This document shows, one piece after another, positions 6,982 to 14,810 of a stretch of 19,934 nt of DNA. The notes beneath the pieces were generated by a model that saw only the letters and a program-made list of their open reading frames with translations, did no database searches and was not told the DNA's origin. Origin of the DNA: Firmicutes bacterium UBA1393 (GTDB lineage Bacteria; Bacillota; DTU025); the NCBI GenBank assembly GCA_002305255.1, contig DBQN01000013.1, positions 27,793 to 47,726 on the forward strand. The letters are read 5' to 3'. A program made the position numbers and the translations under genes. The number at the start of each line of letters is the position of its first letter. Positions within the stretch are counted from its first letter, which is position 1.

Positions 6982-8226
6982 ATGAAATCCGTTGCAGTAG
7001 CAGTGGGGATCGCGTTGATTCTGGCGATTGCGCTTGGCGTTGCCCGCGAGAAGCCGATCGGCACTGAGGAACTGGTCACTGTGGATGCCAATGACATAGC
7101 TGCCCTGGTGGAAGCCAACAACAGTTTCGCCCTCGACCTGTACTCTCTGGCTGCCTCGCGTAAGGGCAACCTGTTCTTCTCACCGTACAGCATCTCGTCA
7201 GCGCTGGCGATGACGTATGCAGGTGCCCGGGGCAACACTGCCGCTCAGATGGAAGAGGTGCTGCACTTTGGCTCTGCTCCCGAACTGGTCCACCCCGCCT
7301 TTTCGCAGCTGAATGCCGCATTCAACGCTCGGGGCAAAGCCTATCGCCTGTCGGTGGCCAACGCTCTATGGGCGCAGAACGGCTTCGAGTTCCAGCGCGA
7401 CTTCTTGGCCACTGCCAAGACATACTACGGGGCCGGCGCGAGGATCGTGGACTTTGCCGGCAACACCGAGTCTGCCAGGCTCGCGATTAACAAATGGGTA
7501 GAGGACAATACGGAGGGGAAGATCATAGACCTCATTGCGAAGGGAGTCCTCGATCCGTTGACGCGTCTGGTGCTCACAAACGCGATATACTTCAAGGGCC
7601 GGTGGGAGAATGAGTTCAGGCCGGAGTTCACGGCGAACGCACCATTCTACCTCGGCACTGCCGGGGCTGTCGGCTCGACCGTAGATGTGCCCTTCATGCG
7701 GCAAGTGGAACGCTTCCGCTATGCGCACACGCAGAACGCGCAGGTGCTGGAGATGCCCTATGCCGGTGGGGATCTTGCGATGCTGATCGTGCTTCCAGAT
7801 GAGGAGTCGAGCATCACCGATGTGGAGGCCAGCGTGAAGGATGGCGGTCTCGAGCCGTTCATCGATTCACTCGCCTATCGAAGAGTCGATGTGAGCATCC
7901 CGCGCTTCAAGTTCGTTGATGAGATGTCTCTCAAGGAGTACCTGATGCGCCTGGGTATGGTCGACGCCTTTGATGACAAGCTTGCAGACTTCTCGGCGAT
8001 GTCGGACAGGAGGCTCTACATCACGCAGGTGCTGCACAAGGCCTTTGTAGAGGTGAATGAAGAGGGCACGGAAGCGGCTGCGGCCACGGCCGTCGTGGTG
8101 GGTGTGAAGTCAGCCCCGGTAGACATGCCCGTCGTATTCACGGCCGACCGTCCGTTCCTCTTTGCCATTCGAGACGTGGCGACTGGCAGCATCCTGTTCA
8201 TGGGACGCATGGCTGATCCGCGCTAG
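6982..8226 (+). CDS. Secreted serpin (serine protease inhibitor)
   Basis: 414 aa, ATG at 6982 with SD AAAGGGGAGG (6964-6973) at 8 nt; the in-frame TTG at 6976 is too close to that site. Residues 1-22 are a signal peptide. The body is a full-length serpin: FSPYSISSALAMTYAGARG near residue 70, TNAIYFKGRWENEF near 200, hinge EEGTEAAAATA from about residue 360, and the C-terminal block DRPFLFAIRD, then GSILFMGR. Counting from the hinge as in alpha-1-antitrypsin, P1 is Lys376 and P1' is Ser, which predicts inhibition of trypsin-like proteases by the suicide-substrate mechanism. The small-residue hinge is that of inhibitory, not merely structural, serpins. It is monocistronic, and secreted peptidases are encoded a few kb to the right. 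Confidence 0.96.
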   Translation: MKSVAVAVGIALILAIALGVAREKPIGTEELVTVDANDIAALVEANNSFALDLYSLAASRKGNLFFSPYSISSALAMTYAGARGNTAAQMEEVLHFGSAPELVHPAFSQLNAAFNARGKAYRLSVANALWAQNGFEFQRDFLATAKTYYGAGARIVDFAGNTESARLAINKWVEDNTEGKIIDLIAKGVLDPLTRLVLTNAIYFKGRWENEFRPEFTANAPFYLGTAGAVGSTVDVPFMRQVERFRYAHTQNAQVLEMPYAGGDLAMLIVLPDEESSITDVEASVKDGGLEPFIDSLAYRRVDVSIPRFKFVDEMSLKEYLMRLGMVDAFDDKLADFSAMSDRRLYITQVLHKAFVEVNEEGTEAAAATAVVVGVKSAPVDMPVVFTADRPFLFAIRDVATGSILFMGRMADPR

Positions 8227-9546
8227 TCGCGCGCTCATGAACCAGCCCAGGCAGGCGATGTTCAGCACGGCGGTCACGACATGGTCGGCCACCATTGCCC
8301 AGATGGCTCCGAGGATGCCCCATGTGGGTCTCGACACTAGGGTGAGTATGAGTGCCGTGCGTGTGATGTTGCCGACGAACACATTGACGGTTACCGGCCC
8401 GACTTGGCCGGCGCCGATCAGCACGCCGCTGGAGATCATGCCGATGTATACGAAGGGCGCGGCCGCAGCCAGTGGGCGCACGAGGGGCGCGATCTGGGGC
8501 GCGCCGTAAAGGATCCGGCCGATGTGGCCGGGAACGAGCACGAGCAGCGCGGCCCAAGCCAGGCCGATGGCTCCGGCGATGAGGAACGCCTTGCGCAGCA
8601 GCCTGACGACTCTATCGCGCCTGTCGCTGCCTAGCAGCTCTGCAACGGCCGGGGTCACTACCTGAACGACGGGTCCAACGAACAGCATGGGCATGTAGAC
8701 CAGTGGTGCAACCATGCCCGACATCTGCCCGAATGCCTGAGTAGCGCCGGTCTGGGTGAGACCGGCGCTTTGAAGTTGGCGGGGGACTAGCGACGCGTTG
8801 ACCAGGTTCACCACGCTGTTGAACAGGCCCGAGACCATTAACGGAATGCCCAGTCTGAAGAGGGCCGCCTCGGCCCGTGGTGCCCTGACGAGGCGGAGAT
8901 CCCCTTCCAGCAGCTGTCGGGCCTTGATCCACAGCATCGCCAGTGACCCCACTTCGCCGACGACCATCCCTCCGATCATGGCCGCCGCCATTGCGCCAGC
9001 TCCAAGCGGCGCGAGGAGGGTGAGCATCGCCAGCACGCTGGGCACGCGCAGCACGGCCTCGGCGATACCAGCCCAGGCCAGCGAGGATGCGCCGCCAAAG
9101 CCCTGTACTACGCCGGCGAGCACCGACCCGGCGGTTGCCGGAATCAACAACAGCCCGAGGCAGGCGATGGCCGGAATCAGTCGGGCGTCTCTGAACAGGG
9201 AGACGGCGAGGATGGGGGCCGCTAACCAGATGAGGATGGCGGCAGCGGGGCCGGACGCCAGCGCCGCCCGGAGGGCTGAACGTGCGTGAGCCCTGGCCTG
9301 TTCGGGGCGGCCGCGGCCGAGACTGTCGGCGACGAGCCTTACCACTGCGATGTGAAACCCGAGGGATGCGGCGCCTGCCGCGACACGGTAGATCGGCATG
9401 GCCATCTGGAAGAGCCCGAGGGCCTCTGCGCCGGCTACCCGTACAACGATGATGTGGTACACAGCTCCTATGGTGCTGGCCACGGCACCTGATGCGGCCA
9501 GCGCCACGGCGCCCGCCACGAGAGGACGTCTACTGCCCTTCGCCAT
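8110..9546 (-). CDS. SpoVB/MATE-type (MOP superfamily) lipid-linked oligosaccharide flippase
   Basis: About 478 aa with 12-14 hydrophobic segments, the layout of the polysaccharide-transporter branch of the MOP exporter superfamily (SpoVB, MurJ, YtgP). The N-terminus (SGAVASTIGAVYHIIVVRVAG, then ALGLFQMAMPIYRVAA) is typical of SpoVB-like proteins of spore formers, which are thought to flip cell-wall or spore-cortex lipid precursors. I chose the ATG at 9546 because GGTGG lies about 8 nt upstream; an ATG at 9573 is in frame but has no SD. The last roughly 38 codons follow the final membrane helix, are polar, and overlap the serpin 3' end by 117 nt in antisense, which suggests loss of an earlier stop. 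SpoVB versus another MOP flippase cannot be settled here. Confidence 0.88.
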   Translation of the reverse strand: MAKGSRRPLVAGAVALAASGAVASTIGAVYHIIVVRVAGAEALGLFQMAMPIYRVAAGAASLGFHIAVVRLVADSLGRGRPEQARAHARSALRAALASGPAAAILIWLAAPILAVSLFRDARLIPAIACLGLLLIPATAGSVLAGVVQGFGGASSLAWAGIAEAVLRVPSVLAMLTLLAPLGAGAMAAAMIGGMVVGEVGSLAMLWIKARQLLEGDLRLVRAPRAEAALFRLGIPLMVSGLFNSVVNLVNASLVPRQLQSAGLTQTGATQAFGQMSGMVAPLVYMPMLFVGPVVQVVTPAVAELLGSDRRDRVVRLLRKAFLIAGAIGLAWAALLVLVPGHIGRILYGAPQIAPLVRPLAAAAPFVYIGMISSGVLIGAGQVGPVTVNVFVGNITRTALILTLVSRPTWGILGAIWAMVADHVVTAVLNIACLGWFMSARLARISHASHEQDAASRHVSNGKEERTVGREYDGHVYRG

Positions 9547-9686
9547 CTGACGTTCCACCGCCCCGCCACACATGGCTATGCGATCGAGGTGCTCGGTAGA
9601 CTACAGCCATACGCTGTGGGAATCGCGGTTTGCTGTGCACGGTCGCGGTGCGTGGGCGCGGCCCGGGCGTGCGGTGCGGGCAAAAC

Positions 9687-9721
9687 CAGAGCGACGGCCA
9701 TCTGCATTGGCCGCCGCTCTG
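9687..9721 (-). terminator. Intrinsic terminator of the Asn/Gln-rich ORF
   Basis: A 14-bp stem with one A-C mismatch (arms 9687-9700 and 9708-9721, loop TCTGCAT) is followed on the - strand by GGTTTTG. It lies 48 nt after the stop of the small - strand ORF and before the flippase start. Confidence 0.55.
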
Positions 9722-9768
9722 TTGGTTCGGCTCGTCGCGGGTTACCGTCAGCTGTGTTCGTGCCCGTT

Positions 9769-9969
9769 CTAGCTGTTCCGTCTGTTGTTGTCTCTCGAGG
9801 GATCTGCCCGAGGTTGCCTATGATCCGGGTTCTGATTGAAGTTCCGCTGGTTTGGGTCCTGTCGGTTCTGATCCTGCTGGTTCTGGTTAGATAGGTTGCT
9901 GCTCTGGGACCTTTCATTGGCGTTCCTGCGCCTCTGGTCACCGTCGCGGTTCTTGGCCGTAGTTGCCAC
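9769..9969 (-). CDS. Short Asn/Gln/Arg-rich hydrophilic protein
   Basis: 66 aa, starting at a GTG (9969) that abuts a strong SD (GGAGGAG), so the true start is uncertain. The sequence has no hydrophobic segment and is dominated by Asn, Gln, Arg and Asp (SNQNQQDQNRQDPNQRNFNQ). This resembles in composition, but not in any motif I can name, gamma-type small acid-soluble spore proteins and small coat proteins. Support for a real gene: it is followed by a terminator (9687-9721), and a promoter-like element lies upstream on the same strand (GAATA, 17 nt, CATAAT; 10002-10029) that loosely resembles forespore sigma-G/F promoters. It is divergent from the radical SAM gene. I do not recognise a family. 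Confidence 0.45.
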   Translation of the reverse strand: MATTAKNRDGDQRRRNANERSQSSNLSNQNQQDQNRQDPNQRNFNQNPDHRQPRADPSRDNNRRNS

Positions 9970-10022
9970 CTCCTCCGCCCCAAAAGGTTCTACGGTGATT
10001 ATGCCAAGATGTGTATTCCTTA

Positions 10023-10051
10023 TTCACTCAAGTGGGCGCGAGCTATATACT
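10023..10051 (+). promoter_or_regulatory. Probable promoter of the radical SAM gene
   Basis: TTCACT (10023-10028), 17 bp, TATACT (10046-10051); the -10 matches sigma-A well and the -35 only partly. It lies about 50 nt before the gene's start. Confidence 0.4.
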
Positions 10052-10102
10052 GTTGTGGGAATTCTCCACGCCGGGCATGCGGCGCCCACGGAGGTGGCAG
10101 CC

Positions 10103-11266
10103 ATGCAGCGTTCTGAGAGCCCGGAGGGCCCTCTCGGGATCGATCTTCTGAACCACGGTCTCATGAGCCTGCTGGGCACGGCTGCACGGCTTTGCCTGTC
10201 AGACCCCTCGCAGGCCAGTTTCGTCGCGCACGCGATATCCGCACAGCGCAGGGCCGCGTCGACGCGCGCCCGTCTAGAAGCTCAGGGTGTCCACGTTCCC
10301 CCTCTCCTCATAGTCAGCGTTACCTCAGAGTGCAACCTGCACTGTAAGGGCTGTTATGCTCGGGCTCAGCACCGCGACGAGTGCTGCTCGTGCGACAGCG
10401 CAGCGGCCTCGGCGGCGGGATCGCCCGCAGGGCAGCACGGCGATATGGATGATACTACCCTCAGGTCGGTGTTGGACGAGGCGTCCGAGCTGGGGGTGTC
10501 AGCCGTCTTGCTCGCCGGAGGAGAACCCCTGGTGCGACAGGGCCTTCTCGACATAACCGCTGACTATCCCGACATCTTGTTTCCGCTGTTCACCAACGGA
10601 CTGCTCGTCACCGACGACCTCGCCGCCCGCCTTCGTAAGCAGCGGAACGTCATACCTGTGTTGAGCATCGAGGGAGGGCAGGACGTGACTGACGGCCGCC
10701 GTGGGATCGGCGTGTGGGATCGTATCCATTCTGCCGCCGCGGCCCTTCGGCGAGGGCGCGTGTTCTTCGGCGCGTCTTTCACCGTGCGCAGCGATACACT
10801 CGACGTGCTTACCGACGAGCGGTTCATCGATGAGATGATCGCGATGGGCTGTCGTCTGTTCTTTTTTGTGGAGTATGTTCCTGTGCAGCCGGGCACAGAG
10901 GCATGGGAGCTCACGGCCGACCAGCGCGCCGTGCTGGCTCAGAGGGTGGAGGCATTGAAGGCGTCGGCGCCTGCCCTGTTCGTGGCCTTTCCCGGCGACG
11001 AGGAGGCTACCGGCGGCTGCCTGGCCGCGGGGCGCGGGTTCGTGCACATCAGCGCCGGCGGTGACGTCGAGCCGTGCCCGTTCGCGCCCTACTCCGATAC
11101 CAGTGTAAGGCGCGTGCGCCTGCGCGACGCTCTGAACTCGCCGCTACTTCAGGCTATTCGGGACGACCACAACACCTTCGCCGACACCTCGGGTGGTTGC
11201 GCGCTGTGGCGACGGCGCAGTGAAGTGCAAGAGGTGCTCCAAGCAGTGAGGGCGGGGCGCTCGTAA
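10103..11266 (+). CDS. Radical SAM protein with SPASM-like C-terminal cysteines
   Basis: 387 aa. The ATG at 10103 has GGAGG 8 nt upstream; the frame is open further up, but no start there has an SD. Residues 70-85 contain the radical SAM cluster motif CNLHCKGC (Cys77, 81, 84), and GGEP at 139-142 is the SAM-binding motif. C-terminal cysteines at about 306, 325 and 366 (GGCLAAG, EPCPF, GGCALW) suit a SPASM/twitch auxiliary 4Fe-4S cluster, as in peptide-modifying and anaerobic sulfatase-maturing enzymes. A Cys-rich insertion (DECCSC, residues 93-97) directly follows the first cluster motif. The substrate cannot be deduced: no precursor peptide is obvious nearby except possibly the divergent small Asn/Gln-rich ORF. 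An oxygen-sensitive enzyme of this kind fits an anaerobic host. Confidence 0.9.
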   Translation: MQRSESPEGPLGIDLLNHGLMSLLGTAARLCLSDPSQASFVAHAISAQRRAASTRARLEAQGVHVPPLLIVSVTSECNLHCKGCYARAQHRDECCSCDSAAASAAGSPAGQHGDMDDTTLRSVLDEASELGVSAVLLAGGEPLVRQGLLDITADYPDILFPLFTNGLLVTDDLAARLRKQRNVIPVLSIEGGQDVTDGRRGIGVWDRIHSAAAALRRGRVFFGASFTVRSDTLDVLTDERFIDEMIAMGCRLFFFVEYVPVQPGTEAWELTADQRAVLAQRVEALKASAPALFVAFPGDEEATGGCLAAGRGFVHISAGGDVEPCPFAPYSDTSVRRVRLRDALNSPLLQAIRDDHNTFADTSGGCALWRRRSEVQEVLQAVRAGRS

Positions 11267-11275
11267 CGCCCCGCC
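11251..11275 (+). terminator. GC-rich hairpin spanning the radical SAM stop codon
   Basis: A perfect 9-bp stem (GGCGGGGCG / CGCCCCGCC) has a 7-nt loop containing the TAA stop. No T-run follows, so it may act with another factor or only stabilise the 3' end. Confidence 0.4.
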
Positions 11276-11315
11276 CGGCCCGGCTCCCCGGCGGCGCACG
11301 ACCGCCTACAATCCG

Positions 11316-12020
11316 CTATAGCCCCAGGTATGCCTTCCTTATCTCCGGGTCCTCGGCTAGCTCGCGCCCTGTTCCGCTCATAGCTATTCTGCCAGTCTGA
11401 AGCACGTAGGCTCTGTCGGCCATGGCCAGGGCCTTTTCGATCTTCTGCTCGACCATGAGCACCGTGACGCCGCTGTCTCGCACCTGTTTGAGCACCTGGA
11501 GCACCTTGTCTACCATAATTGGCATGAGGCCTAACGAGATCTCGTCTACCATGATCAGCTTGGGATCGCTCATCAGGCCCCTGCCCACCGCCAGCATCTG
11601 CTGTTCGCCGCCTGAGAGGGTTTCGGCCTTCTGCGACCGCCTGGAGTACAGAATGGGGAAGGTGTCGTATACGCGTCTCAGAGTGTCGGCGATCTTGCCC
11701 TTGTCGGATACGACGTGCGCGCCGAGCAGCAGGTTGTCTTCCACGCTCATCTTCGAGAACACGCGGCGACCCTCCGGCACGTGGGCGATGCCCAGCGCGG
11801 TGACTTCGTGCGCGCGCATGCCTGTGATGGACCTGCCCATGAACTCGATGGAGCCCGCCATCGGGGTGATCAGCCCTGATACGGCGCGGAGGATGGTGCT
11901 CTTGCCGGCGCCGTTGGAGCCCACTATCGCCACGATCTCGCCCTGCCCGACGTGGAAGTCGACGCCGAATACCACCGCGACGCCGTCATAGCCGGTGCGC
12001 AACTGCTTAACCTGCAACAC
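11316..12020 (-). CDS. livF: LivF-type branched-chain amino acid ABC transporter ATPase (orphan)
   Basis: 234 aa, full length for LivF. Walker A GSNGAGKST (residues 34-42), Q-loop region HVPEGRRVFSKMSVEDNL, ABC signature LSGGEQQ (135-141), Walker B LIMVDE (155-160) and the LivF-typical VEQ in place of the usual switch His. In the family it pairs with LivG on the membrane subunits LivHM, with a LivJ/K-type binding protein, to import Leu, Ile, Val or related amides. Two oddities: the D-loop reads DEISLGLMP where LivF normally has DEPSLGLAP, and no livG/H/M/J lies beside it. The start is a GTG (12020) with no SD; a stop codon lies 3 codons upstream in frame. The neighbour upstream on the same strand is unrelated. 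It may complement a transporter encoded elsewhere, or be the relic of a broken operon. Confidence 0.9.
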   Translation of the reverse strand: MLQVKQLRTGYDGVAVVFGVDFHVGQGEIVAIVGSNGAGKSTILRAVSGLITPMAGSIEFMGRSITGMRAHEVTALGIAHVPEGRRVFSKMSVEDNLLLGAHVVSDKGKIADTLRRVYDTFPILYSRRSQKAETLSGGEQQMLAVGRGLMSDPKLIMVDEISLGLMPIMVDKVLQVLKQVRDSGVTVLMVEQKIEKALAMADRAYVLQTGRIAMSGTGRELAEDPEIRKAYLGL

Positions 12021-12075
12021 TGCAATTCAGTACTAGTGCATCACAATATGGGAGACGGGGCGCCAGGCGGCTCGA

Positions 12076-14622
12076 CTATCCCTTCGCATCTGAGACTACG
12101 ATCTGCGTCATACACGACGGGCAGATCTTGTTCGGGATCTTGTCGAGCTGACGGGCGTCGAGCACGTCGTAGGGGTCGGTGTCGTAATCACACGTGAACA
12201 CCGTCATGATGCACATCTTGTCTCCCTGATCGCCTTCGTGGTGCGACATCCCGACGCCGTGCCCGAGTTCGTGGGCAACGACGTAGGCGATCTGTATCGA
12301 GCGACGCTGTTGCCACTCATCGGGATGCTCTGCGATGTAATCGTCGACGGCCTGCATGATCTGGTTCTCGAGTGCTTCCTTCTCCGCGTCGCGCTGGCGC
12401 TCGCGGGCGTTGTAGGCATCCATGAACACGGTGGACTGCCCCGGATCAGGGTGCATGTCGTCGTATGTGTGGGGAGTGTTGTTCACCCAGTCCCGGAAGT
12501 CTCGCTCGATGCGAGCTGCTTCCTCGAGGGCCCACTCCTGCCGCCTTACGTGCGCTGCCGCGCTCTGTTTGAGGTCATAGTCGATGAGCCCGAGGGAGAC
12601 GTTGATCTGATACGTCCGCATGGGTGAGCCGATGCTTGAGCCGCCTGAATCAGGGAAGGCCATGCCGCTGCCGTGGATCCAGGTGTCGAATAGCCCCACC
12701 GTCAGGGGTTTGCCCGTAGCCGCCTCCCACCACTCTAGCCAGTCGCCCGGCACGAGAGTGGTATCCTGCGTCGTTGTGAGGTGGAGGGCGGTTTGCTCGA
12801 CGGCTCGAGTTTCGTCGCCGGAGTTAAAATTGACTATGCGCCGCCCGTCGGTGATGCTGCCGGGGCCGGTCCACATCGTGCCCGACACAAGGCGTATCCT
12901 CAGGCCCGACAGCTTCTCGAAGTACAATGCTGCTGCCTGGGGGTGAGAATCGGAGGCTATGGAACGCAGGATCGCGTTGGCGTCGCGCACGAACAGGTAC
13001 TTGTGGTTAGGATCCAGTCTTTCGTGGGCGATTGAGCCGTCGGGGAGCTTTCCGCAGATCAGACCCCGGTACTTGTCGTACAACGAAATGCCATCGCCGG
13101 TGGCACGCTGCCCGGCCGGGAGCGACGATTCGTCTGAATCGGCCGGCAGGTCCTTGCCGAACACGCCCATCTGCTTCTCCCACACATCCGCCACCTTGTT
13201 GTCATTGTCGTCGAGCGGTATGGGGAGTTCGCCCTCGTCGGGCTTGCCTTCCACGTGCGCGGGGATCTCCTGGCCGTCTTCGGTAATGGCGGTGATCTTC
13301 AGACGAGTGCGGGCGCCATAGTCATAGGCGTCAATCCATATCCACCCTACCGATGGATACCGTGAGTCGTTCTGGTCATCTCGGCTGATGGCGCTCTGCC
13401 CATCGTCCGCCACCTCGAGATGAGGGTTCTTGCTTGCGCTGATCTTCATGTCGTACTCGGGCGTCGGAAGGTCGCCACTCATGGCTGCGGCCAGATCGAT
13501 CCCGGGGAAGTTCGTGCACACGCCTCGCTCGCGGGAGGTGTCGATCAGCTCATAGCGGTACTTGATCTTGTCGGTGATAAGCGTCAGGGGATCATTCTCG
13601 ACCTGCACCATGGCTGTGACGACGATGTTGTTTCCCGGCGATTTCTCATCGACGCCCCCCCTGGGCAACCACTCCTCATAGCCCGGCTGAGGCTTGATCA
13701 CCGCTTCAAGCCCCTTCTTGCGGGGGGTGAGGGTGAGGGTCACGGTCACGTTCTCGGAGGAACGCTCGAAATCGGTGTCAGTGGCGATGGAACCTGTCAG
13801 GACGAAGGTCATAGGGCCCTTGGGCGCCGTGAGGAACTCCTCAAGCTGGCCGGTGCCGGGGAAGAAGACCGGCTTGAGAAGCACGCCTTCGGTGGGCTCG
13901 GGATCGACAGAGGTCTCCGATAGGGCCCAATGCGTGGGTGGGCTGATCCCGTATTTCTGAGGCTCGTTAACCCATTCCTTGTCGTACTGGTCATAGCGCT
14001 TCACTTTGGCCCTGGGCGCGTTTGGGTCGGTGAAAGCTTGCAGGTTGCCTGATGACACCACAAGCCTATAGCGGGTGACCAGCGACACCACAGGCCCTGA
14101 GCCCACTGGCGTGGCAGGCGGTATTGGGCTGATGTGCAGCGCCACGGCGGTGTTATCGAGGGTGCCTGAGGCGTCGCTGATGTGCGCCAGGATGAGTCCT
14201 TCCCCGTCGATGCGCGGCTCCCATGTCTGCCTCAGGGAGCTTACATTCACAGGGAACCGGCTCGCGCCGAAGCCTGACTCGCGCGCATTGGAGCCGGAGG
14301 CGATGATGAACTCTGTTGTCTCAGTGTAGTCGAGCCTCTCCATGGTGCCGATGGGGTCTTCCATGTACATATCGAGTTTGTTCCTGTACAGGTACACCAC
14401 CATGTCGGTAGCGAATGAACTGTCCCATTCCGATTTGCCTACCACCTCACCTGAACCGTCCACCGATTCGCTCTTGCCCACTGCCGTTACGGTGATGTGG
14501 GCGTCGAACTCCGTGGTGTATGTAGGCTGTTGTGCTGCTGCGTTACTGGAATGAGACGTGATAGCCAGGAGCACGGCGATGAGTAGTGCTGCGGCCATGC
14601 GGAAACGGGTGCGTGTATGCAT
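12076..14622 (-). CDS. Secreted zinc metalloprotease, metzincin clan, archaemetzincin-like zinc motifs
   Basis: 848 aa. The ATG at 14622 has GGGGAGG 9 nt upstream. Residues 1-29 are a signal peptide (MAAALLIAVLLAI core). Residues about 30-700 form a long ectodomain with beta-rich, Ig-like stretches, and include a segment (about 500-530) with Asp-rich sequence ending PLDDNDNKVADVWEKQMG, which resembles calcium-binding thrombospondin-3 or dockerin-like loops. The catalytic motif is HELGHGVGMSH (784-794; His784, Glu785, His788, His794), with a Met-turn CIM (804-806). After it comes CPSC (834-837). Archaemetzincins (M54) have HExxHxxGxxHC then CxM then CxxC, the cysteines binding a second zinc; here the first Cys is His795. 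Likely role: extracellular proteolysis. The substrate is unknown. Confidence 0.88.
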   Translation of the reverse strand: MHTRTRFRMAAALLIAVLLAITSHSSNAAAQQPTYTTEFDAHITVTAVGKSESVDGSGEVVGKSEWDSSFATDMVVYLYRNKLDMYMEDPIGTMERLDYTETTEFIIASGSNARESGFGASRFPVNVSSLRQTWEPRIDGEGLILAHISDASGTLDNTAVALHISPIPPATPVGSGPVVSLVTRYRLVVSSGNLQAFTDPNAPRAKVKRYDQYDKEWVNEPQKYGISPPTHWALSETSVDPEPTEGVLLKPVFFPGTGQLEEFLTAPKGPMTFVLTGSIATDTDFERSSENVTVTLTLTPRKKGLEAVIKPQPGYEEWLPRGGVDEKSPGNNIVVTAMVQVENDPLTLITDKIKYRYELIDTSRERGVCTNFPGIDLAAAMSGDLPTPEYDMKISASKNPHLEVADDGQSAISRDDQNDSRYPSVGWIWIDAYDYGARTRLKITAITEDGQEIPAHVEGKPDEGELPIPLDDNDNKVADVWEKQMGVFGKDLPADSDESSLPAGQRATGDGISLYDKYRGLICGKLPDGSIAHERLDPNHKYLFVRDANAILRSIASDSHPQAAALYFEKLSGLRIRLVSGTMWTGPGSITDGRRIVNFNSGDETRAVEQTALHLTTTQDTTLVPGDWLEWWEAATGKPLTVGLFDTWIHGSGMAFPDSGGSSIGSPMRTYQINVSLGLIDYDLKQSAAAHVRRQEWALEEAARIERDFRDWVNNTPHTYDDMHPDPGQSTVFMDAYNARERQRDAEKEALENQIMQAVDDYIAEHPDEWQQRRSIQIAYVVAHELGHGVGMSHHEGDQGDKMCIMTVFTCDYDTDPYDVLDARQLDKIPNKICPSCMTQIVVSDAKG

Positions 14623-14810
14623 AAGCGACGGCCTCCCCTCTCAACCCAGGATTCGGCACGGGACATACGTTTCCTCTGCAGCGCGGGGGCCGATGGGCGG
14701 GAGCTGGTGGCCGGGGGCGGGAGGGACATGGTCTCGCAAGTTGGTGTCATGACCCCATTCCCGCCGCACGCGACAGGCCGATGCGGAGGCCCTGTGGACG
14801 GGTCTGTTGT

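Noticed and set aside
9589..9894. 101-codon + strand frame with hydrophobic end
   Set aside because: It is antisense to the N/Q-rich ORF and terminator, with no SD; the hydrophobicity comes from reverse-complemented Asn/Gln codons.
9576..9983. 135-codon - strand frame over the small Asn/Gln-rich ORF
   Set aside because: It runs through the terminator hairpin, is rich in Arg/Thr without any fold pattern, and looks like a phase shadow.
3375..11266. RiPP system in which the radical SAM enzyme modifies the Thr-Cys repeat protein
   Set aside because: The two genes lie over 4 kb apart in separate transcription units with unrelated genes on both strands between them, and the repeat protein has a normal signal peptide and a large folded domain.
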